This document shows positions 32,296 to 40,938 of a DNA stretch of 45,576 nt, in pieces. Origin of the DNA: Gemmatimonadales bacterium (GTDB lineage Bacteria > Gemmatimonadota > Gemmatimonadetes > Gemmatimonadales > GWC2-71-9); NCBI GenBank assembly GCA_036279355.1, contig DASUJH010000028.1, positions 1 through 45,576 of the forward strand. The letters are read 5' to 3'. Both the position numbers and the translations under genes were made by a program. Positions within the stretch are counted from its first letter, which is position 1; each line of letters starts with the position of its first letter. Under the pieces are notes generated by a model that ran no database searches, was not told where the DNA came from, and was given only the letters and a program-made list of their open reading frames with translations.

Positions 32296-33669
32296 ATGTA
32301 CAGCCACACCGTCGGTCTCGTTCGTCATCATTTCGCTGATCTCAAGACGCTCCTCGCGCGCGCCACGCCGGCGCGCTCGGGCGACGCGCTCGCGGGGCTC
32401 GCGGCCGCGTCGGCCGAGGAGCGGGTCGCGGCACAGATGGCGCTCGCCGATCTTCCCCTCGCGACATTCCTTTCCGAGGCCGTCGTTCCCTACGAGACCG
32501 ACGACATCACCCGGCTCATCCTCGATACTCACGATGCGGCCGCCTTCAGCGCCATCGGTCACCTCACCGTGGGTGGTTTCCGCGACTGGCTGCTCTCCTA
32601 CGAGGCGGACGAGGCGGCGCTCGGCGGCATCGCACGCGGACTCACGCCCGAAATGGCCGCGGCGGTGAGCAAGCTGATGCGGCTCCAGGATCTCGTGCTG
32701 GTGGCGAGCCGCTGCCGCACGGTGACCCGCTTCCGCACCACGCTTGGCCTGGCCGGCCGCCTCTCGACCCGCTTGCAACCCAACCACCCGACCGACGATG
32801 CGCGCGGCATCGGCGCCAGCATCCTCGACGGCCTGGTGCTCGGCAGCGGCGACGCCGTGATCGGCATCAATCCGGCGGGCGACAGCCCCCGCGGCGTACG
32901 CGCGCTGCTCGAGCTGCTCGATGAATTGCGGCGGCGCTGGGAGATTCCGGTGCAGGCGTGCGTGCTGGCGCACGTGACGACGCAGCTCGAGGCGCTGGCG
33001 CACGGCGCGCCGATCGATCTCGTCTTCCAGAGCATCGCCGGCACCGAGGCGGCCAACGCCAGCTTCGGCGTGACGCTCGCACTGCTGGCTGAAGCCCGCG
33101 CCGCCGCGGAGGCGCTCGGCCGCGCGCCGGCGGGCGGCAACGTGATGTACTTCGAGACGGGGCAGGGGAGCGCCCTGTCATCCTCGGCGCACCACGGCGT
33201 GGACCAGCAGACGCTGGAGGCGCGCGCCTACGGGGTGGCGCGGCGCTACGCGCCGCTCCTCGTGAATACCGTTGTCGGTTTCATCGGCCCCGAGTACCTC
33301 TACGATGGCAAGCAAATCATCCGCGCCGGGCTCGAGGACCACTTCTGCGGCAAGCTGCTCGGCCTGCCGATGGGCTGCGACGTCTGCTACACCAATCACG
33401 CCGAGGCGGACCAGGACGACATGGACGCGCTGCTCACGCTGCTCGGCGCGGCAGGGTGCACCTACATCATGGGCGTGCCGGGCGCCGACGACGTGATGCT
33501 CCACTACCAGAGCACGTCATTTCACGACGCACTCTACCTTCGCCGCCTGCTCGGGCTGCGCCCGGCGCCCGAGTTCGAGGCGTGGCTCGGCCGCATGGGG
33601 GTAATAGATGCCGAGGGGCGAATGCTCCCAGGGGCGGAGCGGCGGTTGCTCGCGAGCGCGGGAGGCTAA
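32296..33669 (+). CDS. eutB: Ethanolamine ammonia-lyase, heavy (large) subunit
   Basis: A 457-residue TIM-barrel subunit of the coenzyme-B12-dependent enzyme that splits ethanolamine into acetaldehyde and ammonia. Length matches E. coli EutB (453). Seen: 'LADLPLATFLSEAVVPYETDDITRLI', 'TLGLAGRLSTRLQPNHPTDDARGIGAS', 'GDAVIGINPAGDS', 'YFETGQGSALSSSAHHGVDQQTLEARAYG', 'PLLVNTVVGFIGPEYLYDGKQIIRAGLEDHF', and 'GLPMGCDVCYTNHAEADQDDMD'. The C-terminus ends as in intact homologs ('APEFEAWLGRMGVIDAEGRM'). The partner eutC, needed for B12 binding and usually directly downstream, is absent; instead a truncated pseudogene on the other strand begins within a few bases of the stop. Confidence 0.95.
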   Translation: MYSHTVGLVRHHFADLKTLLARATPARSGDALAGLAAASAEERVAAQMALADLPLATFLSEAVVPYETDDITRLILDTHDAAAFSAIGHLTVGGFRDWLLSYEADEAALGGIARGLTPEMAAAVSKLMRLQDLVLVASRCRTVTRFRTTLGLAGRLSTRLQPNHPTDDARGIGASILDGLVLGSGDAVIGINPAGDSPRGVRALLELLDELRRRWEIPVQACVLAHVTTQLEALAHGAPIDLVFQSIAGTEAANASFGVTLALLAEARAAAEALGRAPAGGNVMYFETGQGSALSSSAHHGVDQQTLEARAYGVARRYAPLLVNTVVGFIGPEYLYDGKQIIRAGLEDHFCGKLLGLPMGCDVCYTNHAEADQDDMDALLTLLGAAGCTYIMGVPGADDVMLHYQSTSFHDALYLRRLLGLRPAPEFEAWLGRMGVIDAEGRMLPGAERRLLASAGG

Positions 33670-34508
33670 CCGGCCTGGACCAGCGCGTGGTCCACCATGC
33701 CCGGTCGATTGCCTTGGTGATCAGCAGGCGCAGGAGCACCTCGAGGGCAGCTCGGTGCGCCGGGCTCTCCGAAGCTTCGGCCAGCGCCCTGAACGCCCCC
33801 ATCACGTGCATGTGCGTATCAAGCGCCTTGCACGTCGCATCATCTTCGATGGCACCGGCCGCGCCATCGAGTTGCTCCCGAAACCCGAGCGCACCGTCGC
33901 CCGCGCGCTCGCGGAGCAGATCGAACGTCCGCTCCGCCCAGGCGAGCGCTTCCCGGTCGCCCGAGACCTGCGCATATTCCGTCAGCCCCGAAATTGCAAA
34001 GGCATGGCCGTACGTCCGCTTGCGCGCGTCCACCACACGTCCGCCGCGGTCGACCGCCCAGTAAAACCCGCTCCGCTCGGCGTCCCACATGCGCTCAATG
34101 AGAAAGCGCACGCCGTCTCCCGCCCGCTCCAGGCACCCGTGCATGACGAGGCCGTGGCGATGCGCGGCCGCGAGCACCCAAATCATGCGCGCCTGCATGA
34201 CCAGGTATTTGTCCGCGACTCCGAGACGGTCGCCGCGCCGGTCGAGGTGGGTGACGAAGCCCCCCATCGGCCTCATCCCAGGTGCAGCGGGTCCAGAACG
34301 GCAGGACGTCGCCGTCCAGGTGGGCCTCGCACCGTTGGAGAATCGCAAGGCGTGCTGAGTCGGCCGGCGGGCGGCTCGAGGCGGCGCGCGGGGCGGAGGC
34401 GAGGAGCGGTGTACCGGGGCGGAGGGCGCGATCGACGACGCGGTGGGCCGTGGAGCAGAGCCGTTGGAGCTGGCCCGCCCCCTGTCGGGTGAGATGGCTG
34501 AGGGTCAT
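33670..34508 (-). pseudogene. N-acylglucosamine 2-epimerase (AGE) family gene, frameshifted and 3'-truncated
   Basis: The reading starts at ATG 34508 and gives 'LQRCEAHLDGDVLPFWTRCTWDEADGG'. A run of six C on the plus strand (34260-34265) then shifts the frame; with five, it would continue 'GGFVTHLDRRGDRLGVADKYLVMQARMIWVLAAA'. The second frame continues with clear AGE features: 'FLIERMWDAERSGFYWAVD', 'DARKRTYGHAFAISGLTEYA', 'ALDTHMHVMGAFRALAEAS', 'LLRLLITKAIDRA'. It loses homology just before eutB, lacking roughly the last 150 residues of a normal (about 390) AGE barrel, including part of the active site. The frame then runs uselessly into eutB to 33467. The frameshift alone could be a sequencing error; the truncation could not. 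Confidence 0.75.
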
Positions 34509-34709
34509 TCAGGGCGTGAGCGTACGCTCAGGTAATCGTCTCGACGTTCTGGTTGCGTATTCGGGCCGGCGGGGGTACGCGATTTGCCAAAACGATGCGT
34601 TCCTTGTTCCCGCGCCGCTTACGGAAGAATGCCCGCTGATCCGTGGCAACCCTGCCACAGCCACAGGGTAGCGGGGTCGCGCCGGCCTCATCACTCGGAG
34701 GAAGGTCGC
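34509..34709. other. Regulatory-looking gap before the glycan locus
   Basis: A 201-nt gap between the AGE pseudogene and the first glycosyltransferase gene. It contains a perfect 14-bp palindrome (34517-34530), a TTGCGT/TACGCG pair 17 nt apart (34553-34558, 34576-34581; weak promoter), and two mutually exclusive hairpins near 34643-34669 (GTGGCA/TGCCAC and ACCCTG/CAGGGT). GGAGGAAGG at 34697-34705 is the ribosome binding site of the next gene. Confidence 0.45.
34517..34530. promoter_or_regulatory. Perfect palindrome, possible operator
   Basis: TGAGCGTACGCTCA, 9 nt before the AGE pseudogene start and about 180 nt upstream of the glycan locus. Its length and two-fold symmetry suit a dimeric repressor. 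Confidence 0.35.
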
Positions 34710-35771
34710 GTGTCCGAGAGTCTCACGGCCTGCGTGATCAATTTTAACGGCGAGCGTTATCTCGAGCGCTCGCTGGCAGCCGTGAAGGCGCAGGGCGACA
34801 GTATCGCCGAAATCCTCCTCGTCGACAACGCGTCGAGCGATTGCAGCCTCCGCCTCGTACGCGACCGCTTCCCTGCGGTGCGGGTGCGCGAGCGCATGCG
34901 CAACGATGGTCCGGCCGCGGCGCGGAATCATGCGTTTGAGGCCGCGGCCCACGACCGGATTCTGTTCGTCGACAACGACGTCGTCCTGGCCGAGGGGACC
35001 GCCGCAGCGCTCTCCGCCGCACTCGATGCCGCTCCGCGTGCGGCGATCGCGATGCCCAGAATTCTCTACGATGATCGGCCGGAGCTCGTCCAGTTCGACG
35101 GCGCCGAGTGCCACTTTCTGGGCGGGATGACGCTGCACCACGCAGGCTGGCCGGACGCATCGGTGCCGACGTCGACCCGCCGCATCGGCTCGCTGGTCAC
35201 CAGTTGCTTTCTGGTCGACCGGCGCCGGCTCGGCATGAAGCAGCCGTTCGACGAGAGCTTCTTCTTCAACTACGAGGACCACGACTTCGGCGTCCGCGCG
35301 CGGCTTGCCGGGCACGAGATCCTCGCCGTTTCGTCCGCGCGCGGCTATCACCTCGACGGCACGCCGGGGCTGTCCATCCGTCCGGGAGGGGCGTATGCCT
35401 CGGCCCGCGTGTACTGCCTGATCCGCAATCGCTGGCTCGTGCTCCTCAAGCACTACCAGTGGCAGACCCTGCTCCTCCTCACCCCCGCGCTCGCCGTGTA
35501 CGAGCTGGCACAGCTCGCGGCGGCGGCGGCAAAGGGATGGCTGCCCGAGTGGTGCCGAGCTGCCAGCTGGACCGTGCGGCATCTGCCTGCGGTGGCGTCG
35601 CGGCGGCGCGAAGTGCAGCAAGCCCGCTGCACCCCCGACCGCCAGTTATTGCACGGCGGCCCGCTTCCCTTTCGCGACGAGCTGCTCGCGAGCGGATTCG
35701 CCCGAGCCGCAAAGCGCGCCCTCGACCGCGGCACCGGCGCGTACTGGGACCTGGTGGCGCGGTTCGTATGA
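34710..35771 (+). CDS. Glycosyltransferase family 2
   Basis: A 353-residue GT-A fold glycosyltransferase starting at GTG 34710 behind GGAGGAAGG. The N-terminal catalytic region shows 'LTACVINFNGERYLERSLAAV', 'EILLVDNASSD', 'GPAAARNHAFEAA', the metal-binding 'LFVDNDVVL' (DxD-type), and 'FFNYEDHDFGVRARLAGHEI' (ED motif with catalytic base). The layout resembles rhamnosyltransferase-type (WbbL-like) enzymes. A hydrophobic segment around 260-285 suggests membrane association. It is the first gene of a chain with 4-nt overlaps (ATGA with the flippase) and would add a sugar to a lipid-linked glycan on the cytosolic face. Confidence 0.9.
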   Translation: MSESLTACVINFNGERYLERSLAAVKAQGDSIAEILLVDNASSDCSLRLVRDRFPAVRVRERMRNDGPAAARNHAFEAAAHDRILFVDNDVVLAEGTAAALSAALDAAPRAAIAMPRILYDDRPELVQFDGAECHFLGGMTLHHAGWPDASVPTSTRRIGSLVTSCFLVDRRRLGMKQPFDESFFFNYEDHDFGVRARLAGHEILAVSSARGYHLDGTPGLSIRPGGAYASARVYCLIRNRWLVLLKHYQWQTLLLLTPALAVYELAQLAAAAAKGWLPEWCRAASWTVRHLPAVASRRREVQQARCTPDRQLLHGGPLPFRDELLASGFARAAKRALDRGTGAYWDLVARFV

Positions 35772-37042
35772 GCGCGTCGGGAGGGGGCCGATGGCCCAAG
35801 GCGGCGGAGAATATGGGCGTGGCGTTCGGCTCGCACCTGTTCTACAAGTTCGCGAGCTACGTCACGCTCGCGCTGCTCACGCGGTATCTCGACAAGTCCG
35901 CGATGGGCGAGTTCTTCTTCGCGGCGACGCTGGCCGGCACCGCGGTGCTCTTCACCGAGCTGGGCACCCATCGCTCGCTGGTCCGCACCGCGGCGAGCGA
36001 CCCCGACCAGGCGTTGCGCGCGGTCTCGGACGTCATCTCGTTTCGCCTGCCACTGTTCGCGCTTTATTTCGCGCTCGTCAACGTCTTCATCTGGCTCACG
36101 CGGCCGGCGCTGCTGCCGGTCATGCTGCTCACCTCGGTCTACATCGCGCTGGAAGAGCTGTACCTGAGCTTCGGCTCGCTGTTCGTCGGCATCCAGCGCC
36201 TCATGCACAACGCCGTCGCCGGGGTATGCTGCCGCGTCGCGCTCGTCGGGCTGATTCTGCTCGTGATCCACGCCGACCTGGGGTTCCGCGCCATCCTGAT
36301 GGCCCACATCGCGGCAAACGCGCTGCTGGTGCTCGTCGGCTACGTGATCGTGCGGCGCCGGCTCGGCCCCGTGCGGCTGCTCTGGAGACCGGAGGTGGCG
36401 AAGCGGGTCACAGCGGGGTCGTTCGGCTTGTTCGCCGTGGGCGTGCTGGCGCTCCTGCTCGCCCGGCTGGACACTGTAATGCTCGGGTTCCTCGGCTCCT
36501 ACTCCGACGTGGCGAGCTACCAGGCGGCGTACAAGCTGCTCGAGGCGACGCGCTTTGCGATTCGTCCGCTCAATACCGTGCTCTTCCCCATGCTCGCGGC
36601 GATGGCCGCGCGGCGCGAATGGGAGGGGGTCAAGACCTACGCCGGGCGGGCGCTCGCCGGGGCCGGCTGGATCGGCGTGGGGGTGGTGCTGATCGTCGCG
36701 GTGGCGGCGGACTGGATCGTGCGGCTCGCGTTCGGCGCGCGGTACGGTGACGCCGCGCCGCTCCTGCGCGTGCTCATCCTCTCGGTGCCGCTGCTGTATG
36801 TGGACAGCATCGCGATCATGGTGTCGCAGGCGATCTGCCGCGAGCGGCAGGTTGCGAAGCGGCTCGGCCTGTGCGTGGCGCTCAATATCGCCGCCAACCT
36901 GATCGCGATTCCGCGCTGGGGGCCGATCGGCGCGGCGTGGACCACGGTCGGCTCCGAGCTACTGCTCGCGATCCTCCTGATCAGGGGCAACGCCGCGTGG
37001 CTGGCAGAGCCGCTCATCGTGCCCGGAGAAGCAGCGGCGTGA
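35768..37042 (+). CDS. Polysaccharide flippase (Wzx/MATE-like, oligosaccharide exporter)
   Basis: A 424-residue polytopic protein with about 12 transmembrane helices. It begins 'WPKAAENMGVAFGSHLFYKFASYVTLALLTRYLDKSAMGEFFFA', the typical opening of Wzx/RfbX-type exporters (polysaccharide biosynthesis protein family). 'DTVMLGFLGSYSDVASYQAAYKLLEA' and 'PLNTVLFPMLAAMAAR' are also family-like. It would move lipid-linked sugar units from cytosol to periplasm for the polymerase/ligase, possibly the protein encoded at 27041-28657. ATG 35768 overlaps the preceding stop and its own stop overlaps the next GTG, so translation is coupled on both sides. Confidence 0.9.
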   Translation: MSASGGGRWPKAAENMGVAFGSHLFYKFASYVTLALLTRYLDKSAMGEFFFAATLAGTAVLFTELGTHRSLVRTAASDPDQALRAVSDVISFRLPLFALYFALVNVFIWLTRPALLPVMLLTSVYIALEELYLSFGSLFVGIQRLMHNAVAGVCCRVALVGLILLVIHADLGFRAILMAHIAANALLVLVGYVIVRRRLGPVRLLWRPEVAKRVTAGSFGLFAVGVLALLLARLDTVMLGFLGSYSDVASYQAAYKLLEATRFAIRPLNTVLFPMLAAMAARREWEGVKTYAGRALAGAGWIGVGVVLIVAVAADWIVRLAFGARYGDAAPLLRVLILSVPLLYVDSIAIMVSQAICRERQVAKRLGLCVALNIAANLIAIPRWGPIGAAWTTVGSELLLAILLIRGNAAWLAEPLIVPGEAAA

Positions 37043-38130
37043 ATCCACTCCCGGTGGCGGCGCACACCGCCCAGCGACTCGAGTTCGCCTTCCACGGCGT
37101 GCGGGCCGCCGTCACGTCGGACGATGCCGAGTGCCTGCGGCGGGTCGAGGCGGATTTCGCGCTCTTTCTCGACCCGGGGGCGCCGGCCGGAGAGCTGCCG
37201 GACGGCGCGGTGGGCGCGGCGGGCTTGATGCCCACTATCGAGGTTCGCCTCACTGTATCGGCTCCTCCCTACGAGCGGATCCCGCCGGATGCACGCCGGC
37301 TGCTCCGGACCAAGGACGCGACGGTCTATCGTGCCGGCCACGTGCGGTTCTACGACTCGGGCCGCCTCGCGCTCGTCGCCTATGACATGAGGGCCGGCCA
37401 CGCCGACGTGTGGAGCCTCGATCGCGACCTGCTCCAGGAGAAGTGTTATCTGCTCGTCATGACCCGGGTGGGCGACGCGCTCGACCGCCGGGGCCTCCAC
37501 CGCATCCACGCCATGGGCATGGTGTATCAGGGCCGCGCACTGCTCTGCGTGCTCCCGTCGGGCGGCGGCAAGACGACGCTGGCCATGGCGCTGCTCGAGC
37601 GCGAAGGCTTTCGGCTGCTTTCAGAGGAGGTGCCGCTCGTCTGCCGCCGCGGCCGCCTGCACCCCTTTCCGGTTCGGCTCAGTGTGGTCCAGGGCACGCC
37701 CCTCACCGTGCCCGATCGCTTTCTGCAGCCGTTCCGCCGCTCCCGCCACGGGCCCAAGGTGCTGATCGACTCGCGCCACTACGCGGACCGCATCGCGGGC
37801 GATGCGGCGCCGGGCATCATCTGCATCGGGCGCCGGGTCGGCGCGGGCGAGGCGGGTCTGGTGAAGCGGTCGCGGTTCGCAGGGCTGGCCGCGCTGCTCG
37901 GCTCCTGCGTCGCGGGCCGCGGCGTGCCGCAGTTGCTGGAGTACCTGCTGCACCTCGATCTTGGCGACGTGATGCGCCACGCGCCGGTCCTTTGGTCGCG
38001 CCTCCGCGCCGCGGCGGCGCTGGCCCGCCGGAGCACCGCCTACGAACTCCGACTCGGCCCCGACTCCGAAGGCAACGCATCGCTCATCGCGACATTGCTC
38101 ACCGGTAGTGCGGTCCGGAGCTCGCCATGA
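37039..38130 (+). CDS. HPr kinase-like P-loop protein in glycan locus
   Basis: 363 residues, start GTG 37039 (4-nt overlap). The C-terminal half is HPr-kinase-C-like: the P-loop 'LLCVLPSGGGKTTLAMALLE' (GGGKT at 175-179), followed by 'GFRLLSEEVPLVCRRGRLHPFPVRL', where the acidic pair (E196-E197) is in the Walker-B-like position, and 'HGPKVLID'. The N-terminal half (1-150) has no assignable fold. Genuine HPr kinases have GxxGxGKS and an HPr partner; neither is seen, so it does not appear to be the carbon-catabolite regulator. HprK-like proteins recur in capsule, exosortase and lasso-peptide loci with unknown roles. It lies between the flippase and GT4 genes with ATGA/GTGA overlaps. Confidence 0.75.
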   Translation: MNPLPVAAHTAQRLEFAFHGVRAAVTSDDAECLRRVEADFALFLDPGAPAGELPDGAVGAAGLMPTIEVRLTVSAPPYERIPPDARRLLRTKDATVYRAGHVRFYDSGRLALVAYDMRAGHADVWSLDRDLLQEKCYLLVMTRVGDALDRRGLHRIHAMGMVYQGRALLCVLPSGGGKTTLAMALLEREGFRLLSEEVPLVCRRGRLHPFPVRLSVVQGTPLTVPDRFLQPFRRSRHGPKVLIDSRHYADRIAGDAAPGIICIGRRVGAGEAGLVKRSRFAGLAALLGSCVAGRGVPQLLEYLLHLDLGDVMRHAPVLWSRLRAAAALARRSTAYELRLGPDSEGNASLIATLLTGSAVRSSP

Positions 38131-39329
38131 GCCGCCCATACCGCATCGCGATGGTAGCCGCGTGCCCGCTGCCGTGCCCCCGCGGCACGCCCATCCGCAT
38201 CCACCGGATGGCGGAGGCGCTCGCGCGGCGGGGCCACGACGTGCACGTGGTCACCTACCATCTGGGTGTCGGTGGCGAAGCGTTGCCGTTTACGGTGCAC
38301 CGCACGCCGGGGGTGCCGGGCTATCGATCGCTTTCGCCGGGCCCGAGCTGCGGCAAGCTGCTCGTCATGGACCCGATGCTGGTCCTGGCGCTCCGGCGCC
38401 TGCTGGCCGCGATGCCGTTCGACGTGATTCACGCACATCACTACGAGGGCCTCCTCGTCGCGCGGTGCGCCCGCGGCCACCGCCAGGTACCGATCGTCTA
38501 CGATGCGCATACCTTGCTCGAGACCGAGCTGCCCTACTATGCGCTCGGCGTGCCCGATCGCCTCAAGCGGTCGGTCGGCCGCCTGCTCGACCGGCTGCTC
38601 CCCGGACGCGCGGACCATGTGATCGCGGTAAGCGAGAAGATCCGGACGATGCTGGTGGACTCGGGTGCGACGCCCGACGGCCGCGTCTCGGTAGTGCCGA
38701 ACGGTGTCGAGCTGGACGCATTCACCATGGCGGTCGAGCACCACAGCGTTGCGCGCCGCGCGGAGCCCCGCGCCGTACGCCACGGGCCCGAGCTCATCTT
38801 CACCGGCAATCTCGCGCCTTACCAGCGCATCGACCTGCTGGTGCGCTCGTTCCGCACCGTCGTGGACGCGCGGGACGACGCCCGCCTTCTCGTGGTCGGA
38901 AGTGCGTCGCTGGAGCAGTACGACCAGCTCGCCTCGGCGCTCGGCGTTCGAGACGGGATCGCGACCGTGCCGTCCGATTTTCGCGCGATTCCCGGGCAGC
39001 TCGCCGCCGCGGACGTCGCCCTCAACCCGCGCACCCACTGTGCGGGCGTGCCGCAGAAGCTGCTCAACTACATGGCGGCGGGAAGGCCGATCGTATCGTT
39101 CGCCGGCTCGGGAGCCGTGCTCGAGCACGGCCGCACCGGGTGGCTCGTCCCCGACGGCGACACCGCTGCCTTTGGCCGCGCGGTGCTCCACCTCCTCGAT
39201 GAGCCCGCCCTCGCCGAGTCGCTGGGCGCGGCGGCGCGGCGGCACGTCGCCGACAACTACAGTTGGGACCGCACCGGCGCCAATGTGGAGGCGGTTTACC
39301 AGCGGATGCTCCATGACGGCGGCGGCTGA
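38127..39329 (+). CDS. Glycosyltransferase family 4
   Basis: A 400-residue GT-B enzyme. N-terminal acceptor domain: 'RIAMVAACPLPCPRGTPIRIHRMAEALARRGHDVHVVTYHL', 'FDVIHAHHYEGLLVA'. C-terminal nucleotide-sugar domain: 'ELIFTGNLAPYQRIDLLVRSFRTV', 'ARLLVVGSASLEQYDQLA', 'AADVALNPRTHCAGVPQKLLNYMAAGRPIVSFAGSG' (the ExxxxxxxE region is replaced by 'GVPQKLLNYMAAG'), and 'HGRTGWLVPDGDTAAFGRAV'. It retains the configuration of the donor sugar. Start ATG 38127 overlaps the HprK-like stop; 17 nt at its end overlap the nucleotidyltransferase gene. Confidence 0.92.
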   Translation: MSRPYRIAMVAACPLPCPRGTPIRIHRMAEALARRGHDVHVVTYHLGVGGEALPFTVHRTPGVPGYRSLSPGPSCGKLLVMDPMLVLALRRLLAAMPFDVIHAHHYEGLLVARCARGHRQVPIVYDAHTLLETELPYYALGVPDRLKRSVGRLLDRLLPGRADHVIAVSEKIRTMLVDSGATPDGRVSVVPNGVELDAFTMAVEHHSVARRAEPRAVRHGPELIFTGNLAPYQRIDLLVRSFRTVVDARDDARLLVVGSASLEQYDQLASALGVRDGIATVPSDFRAIPGQLAAADVALNPRTHCAGVPQKLLNYMAAGRPIVSFAGSGAVLEHGRTGWLVPDGDTAAFGRAVLHLLDEPALAESLGAAARRHVADNYSWDRTGANVEAVYQRMLHDGGG

Positions 39330-40938
39330 CGCGGGACCGGCGCGCCGGGCGGTCCGGCGCTTCGTGCTGGCCACCTCCGTGCCTCCGCTGCTGCACGCGT
39401 ACCGCGGGGTCTACGGTGCGGTGACCTGGCTCGCCGTCCGCATCTTCCGCCGCTACCCCGCCGTCCGCGCGGTGTACCTCACGCGCGGAAGCGCCAAAGG
39501 CGAAATCCTGCCGCTCGTGAGCGACGTCGATTTTCTGGTGATCCACGAGGGCCTCACCGCGCGCGACCGCGCCGAGCTCATGAAGGCCTACGACGGCCTG
39601 TCCCGCGCCACACGGCTGCTCGACTCGCACATCCAGCTGCTCGACGATGCCTGGTTCCGGCGCCAGATCGAGCTCGACGATCATTTCCGGCTGCGCTTCG
39701 CGGAGGGGCGCGCCACCTGGAAGCTGGTCCACGGGCGGGACTACGTGCGCCAGCTCCCGGCGCCAGACCGCGACGCGCTCGATCCCGGCCTTCTGGCCGA
39801 GACCAAGGTCTGGTGGGGCCTGTTCGCGTGGCGCCTCTTCGGGCCCCGCCGGCACAGCGCCGAGACCGTCACCCGCAACAACGTCTGCTACAAGGCGGTG
39901 AGCGAGTGCATGAAGGCGATGGACGGCATCACGCGCCGGCGGCTCACGTTCAGTCGCGCCGACGCCCTGCGCGCGGCAAGGGACGCGCTGGCGCCGTCCG
40001 GGCGCGCGCTGGTCGAGCGGCTGGAGGCGCTCCAGGCTCGGCGGTTCCGGCCCCGCGACCCGAGGATCATCGAGGACACGACTGCGTTTCTGCTCGAGCG
40101 CCTCGACCGGTTCTACGGCGAGTTGGAGGCGCACCCGCTCGCCCGCCGCGCGACCGAAGCCCCGGTGCGTGTGGATGCGCCCGCCGGCGAGGAGCCGTTC
40201 GGGCCGGCGGCGGTCGACGATGCGCGGAGGCTGGTCGGCTCGATCGAGCGGGAGTGGGGCGGCGCGCTCATGGGCGCGCACCTCGTCACCGGCGTCCACT
40301 TCAGCCCGGACGAGCTGGTGTTGCTTCTCGCGGCCGATCCATCGCGACCACCGTCGCTCGAGCTCATGCAACGTGCGTTCGCGCTGCACCAGGCGCACGC
40401 GCCGACCGCGCGGCATCGGATTCGCCTGTTCCTGCTTCTTGCGGCGGCCGCCTTTCAGCTCGACCCCGACGACCTCGAGAAGAGCTGGCAGTCGATTCTC
40501 TGGCGGCCCGGCAACCCCGACGCCTTCGCGCTCGCTGCGATGCCCGAGCGGTGCCTCCTGGGCACGCCGCTCGCCGCATCGGCGCCTCCAGCGTGGACGG
40601 TGCTCATCCGCGACTTTCTCGCGGCCGAGGAAGTCGCGTTCGCCCACCTCCTCGCCGACCCGGCCGTGTACAAGCTCGGCAATCGGGATTTTCTCCGGGT
40701 GTTCTGGAAGACCGCGCAGATCGTGGCGATCAACCGCGCGGCCGCACCCGGCGGCGAGATCGTGTACCCGCTCACGCCGCGGGCCGTGGCGCGCGCGCTC
40801 GCCGCGCAGGCGACGCCGCTCCCGCGCGCGCTCGAGCCGCTGCTGGCCGCCATGGAGAGTGCGGGCGCGGGCGCGGAGCCGGACCTCGCCGAGCTCGTGC
40901 CCGGCGCAATCGGCTATCTCGGAGAGATCCGCACATGA
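39313..40938 (+). CDS. Pol-beta-superfamily nucleotidyltransferase, uncharacterised
   Basis: A 541-residue protein, ATG 39313 inside the GT4 gene. Residues 55-77, 'YLTRGSAKGEILPLVSDVDFLVI', form the hG[S]-x(n)-DhD signature of minimal nucleotidyltransferases (Gly59-Ser60, Asp71, Asp73). Asp104 in 'LLDSHIQLL' is a candidate for the third carboxylate. The rest is helical with no recognised domain ('KAVSECMKAMDGITRRRLTFSRADALRAA', 'HRIRLFLLLAAAAFQLDPDD'). It is far larger than stand-alone MNT antitoxins (about 100-150 residues), and no HEPN partner is adjacent. It might adenylylate or uridylylate a glycan enzyme or a small molecule; the sequence gives no substrate. It overlaps the following GT2 gene by 4 nt. 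Confidence 0.7.
   Translation: MTAAADAGPARRAVRRFVLATSVPPLLHAYRGVYGAVTWLAVRIFRRYPAVRAVYLTRGSAKGEILPLVSDVDFLVIHEGLTARDRAELMKAYDGLSRATRLLDSHIQLLDDAWFRRQIELDDHFRLRFAEGRATWKLVHGRDYVRQLPAPDRDALDPGLLAETKVWWGLFAWRLFGPRRHSAETVTRNNVCYKAVSECMKAMDGITRRRLTFSRADALRAARDALAPSGRALVERLEALQARRFRPRDPRIIEDTTAFLLERLDRFYGELEAHPLARRATEAPVRVDAPAGEEPFGPAAVDDARRLVGSIEREWGGALMGAHLVTGVHFSPDELVLLLAADPSRPPSLELMQRAFALHQAHAPTARHRIRLFLLLAAAAFQLDPDDLEKSWQSILWRPGNPDAFALAAMPERCLLGTPLAASAPPAWTVLIRDFLAAEEVAFAHLLADPAVYKLGNRDFLRVFWKTAQIVAINRAAAPGGEIVYPLTPRAVARALAAQATPLPRALEPLLAAMESAGAGAEPDLAELVPGAIGYLGEIRT

Noticed and set aside
30776-33669. Bacterial microcompartment (eut) operon
   Set aside because: No shell protein, eutC, eutA or aldehyde dehydrogenase nearby.
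33467-33669. Continuation of the AGE open frame into eutB
   Set aside because: Beyond about 33700 the frame loses family similarity and is Arg/Pro-rich, being antisense to conserved eutB codons.
34710-40938. Lasso-peptide or other RiPP cluster, suggested by the HprK-like gene
   Set aside because: No asparagine-synthase-like cyclase, PqqD-like recognition protein, transglutaminase-like protease or precursor ORF; all neighbours are glycan genes.
39313-40938. MNT-HEPN toxin-antitoxin module
   Set aside because: The nucleotidyltransferase is far too large and no HEPN-domain gene is adjacent.
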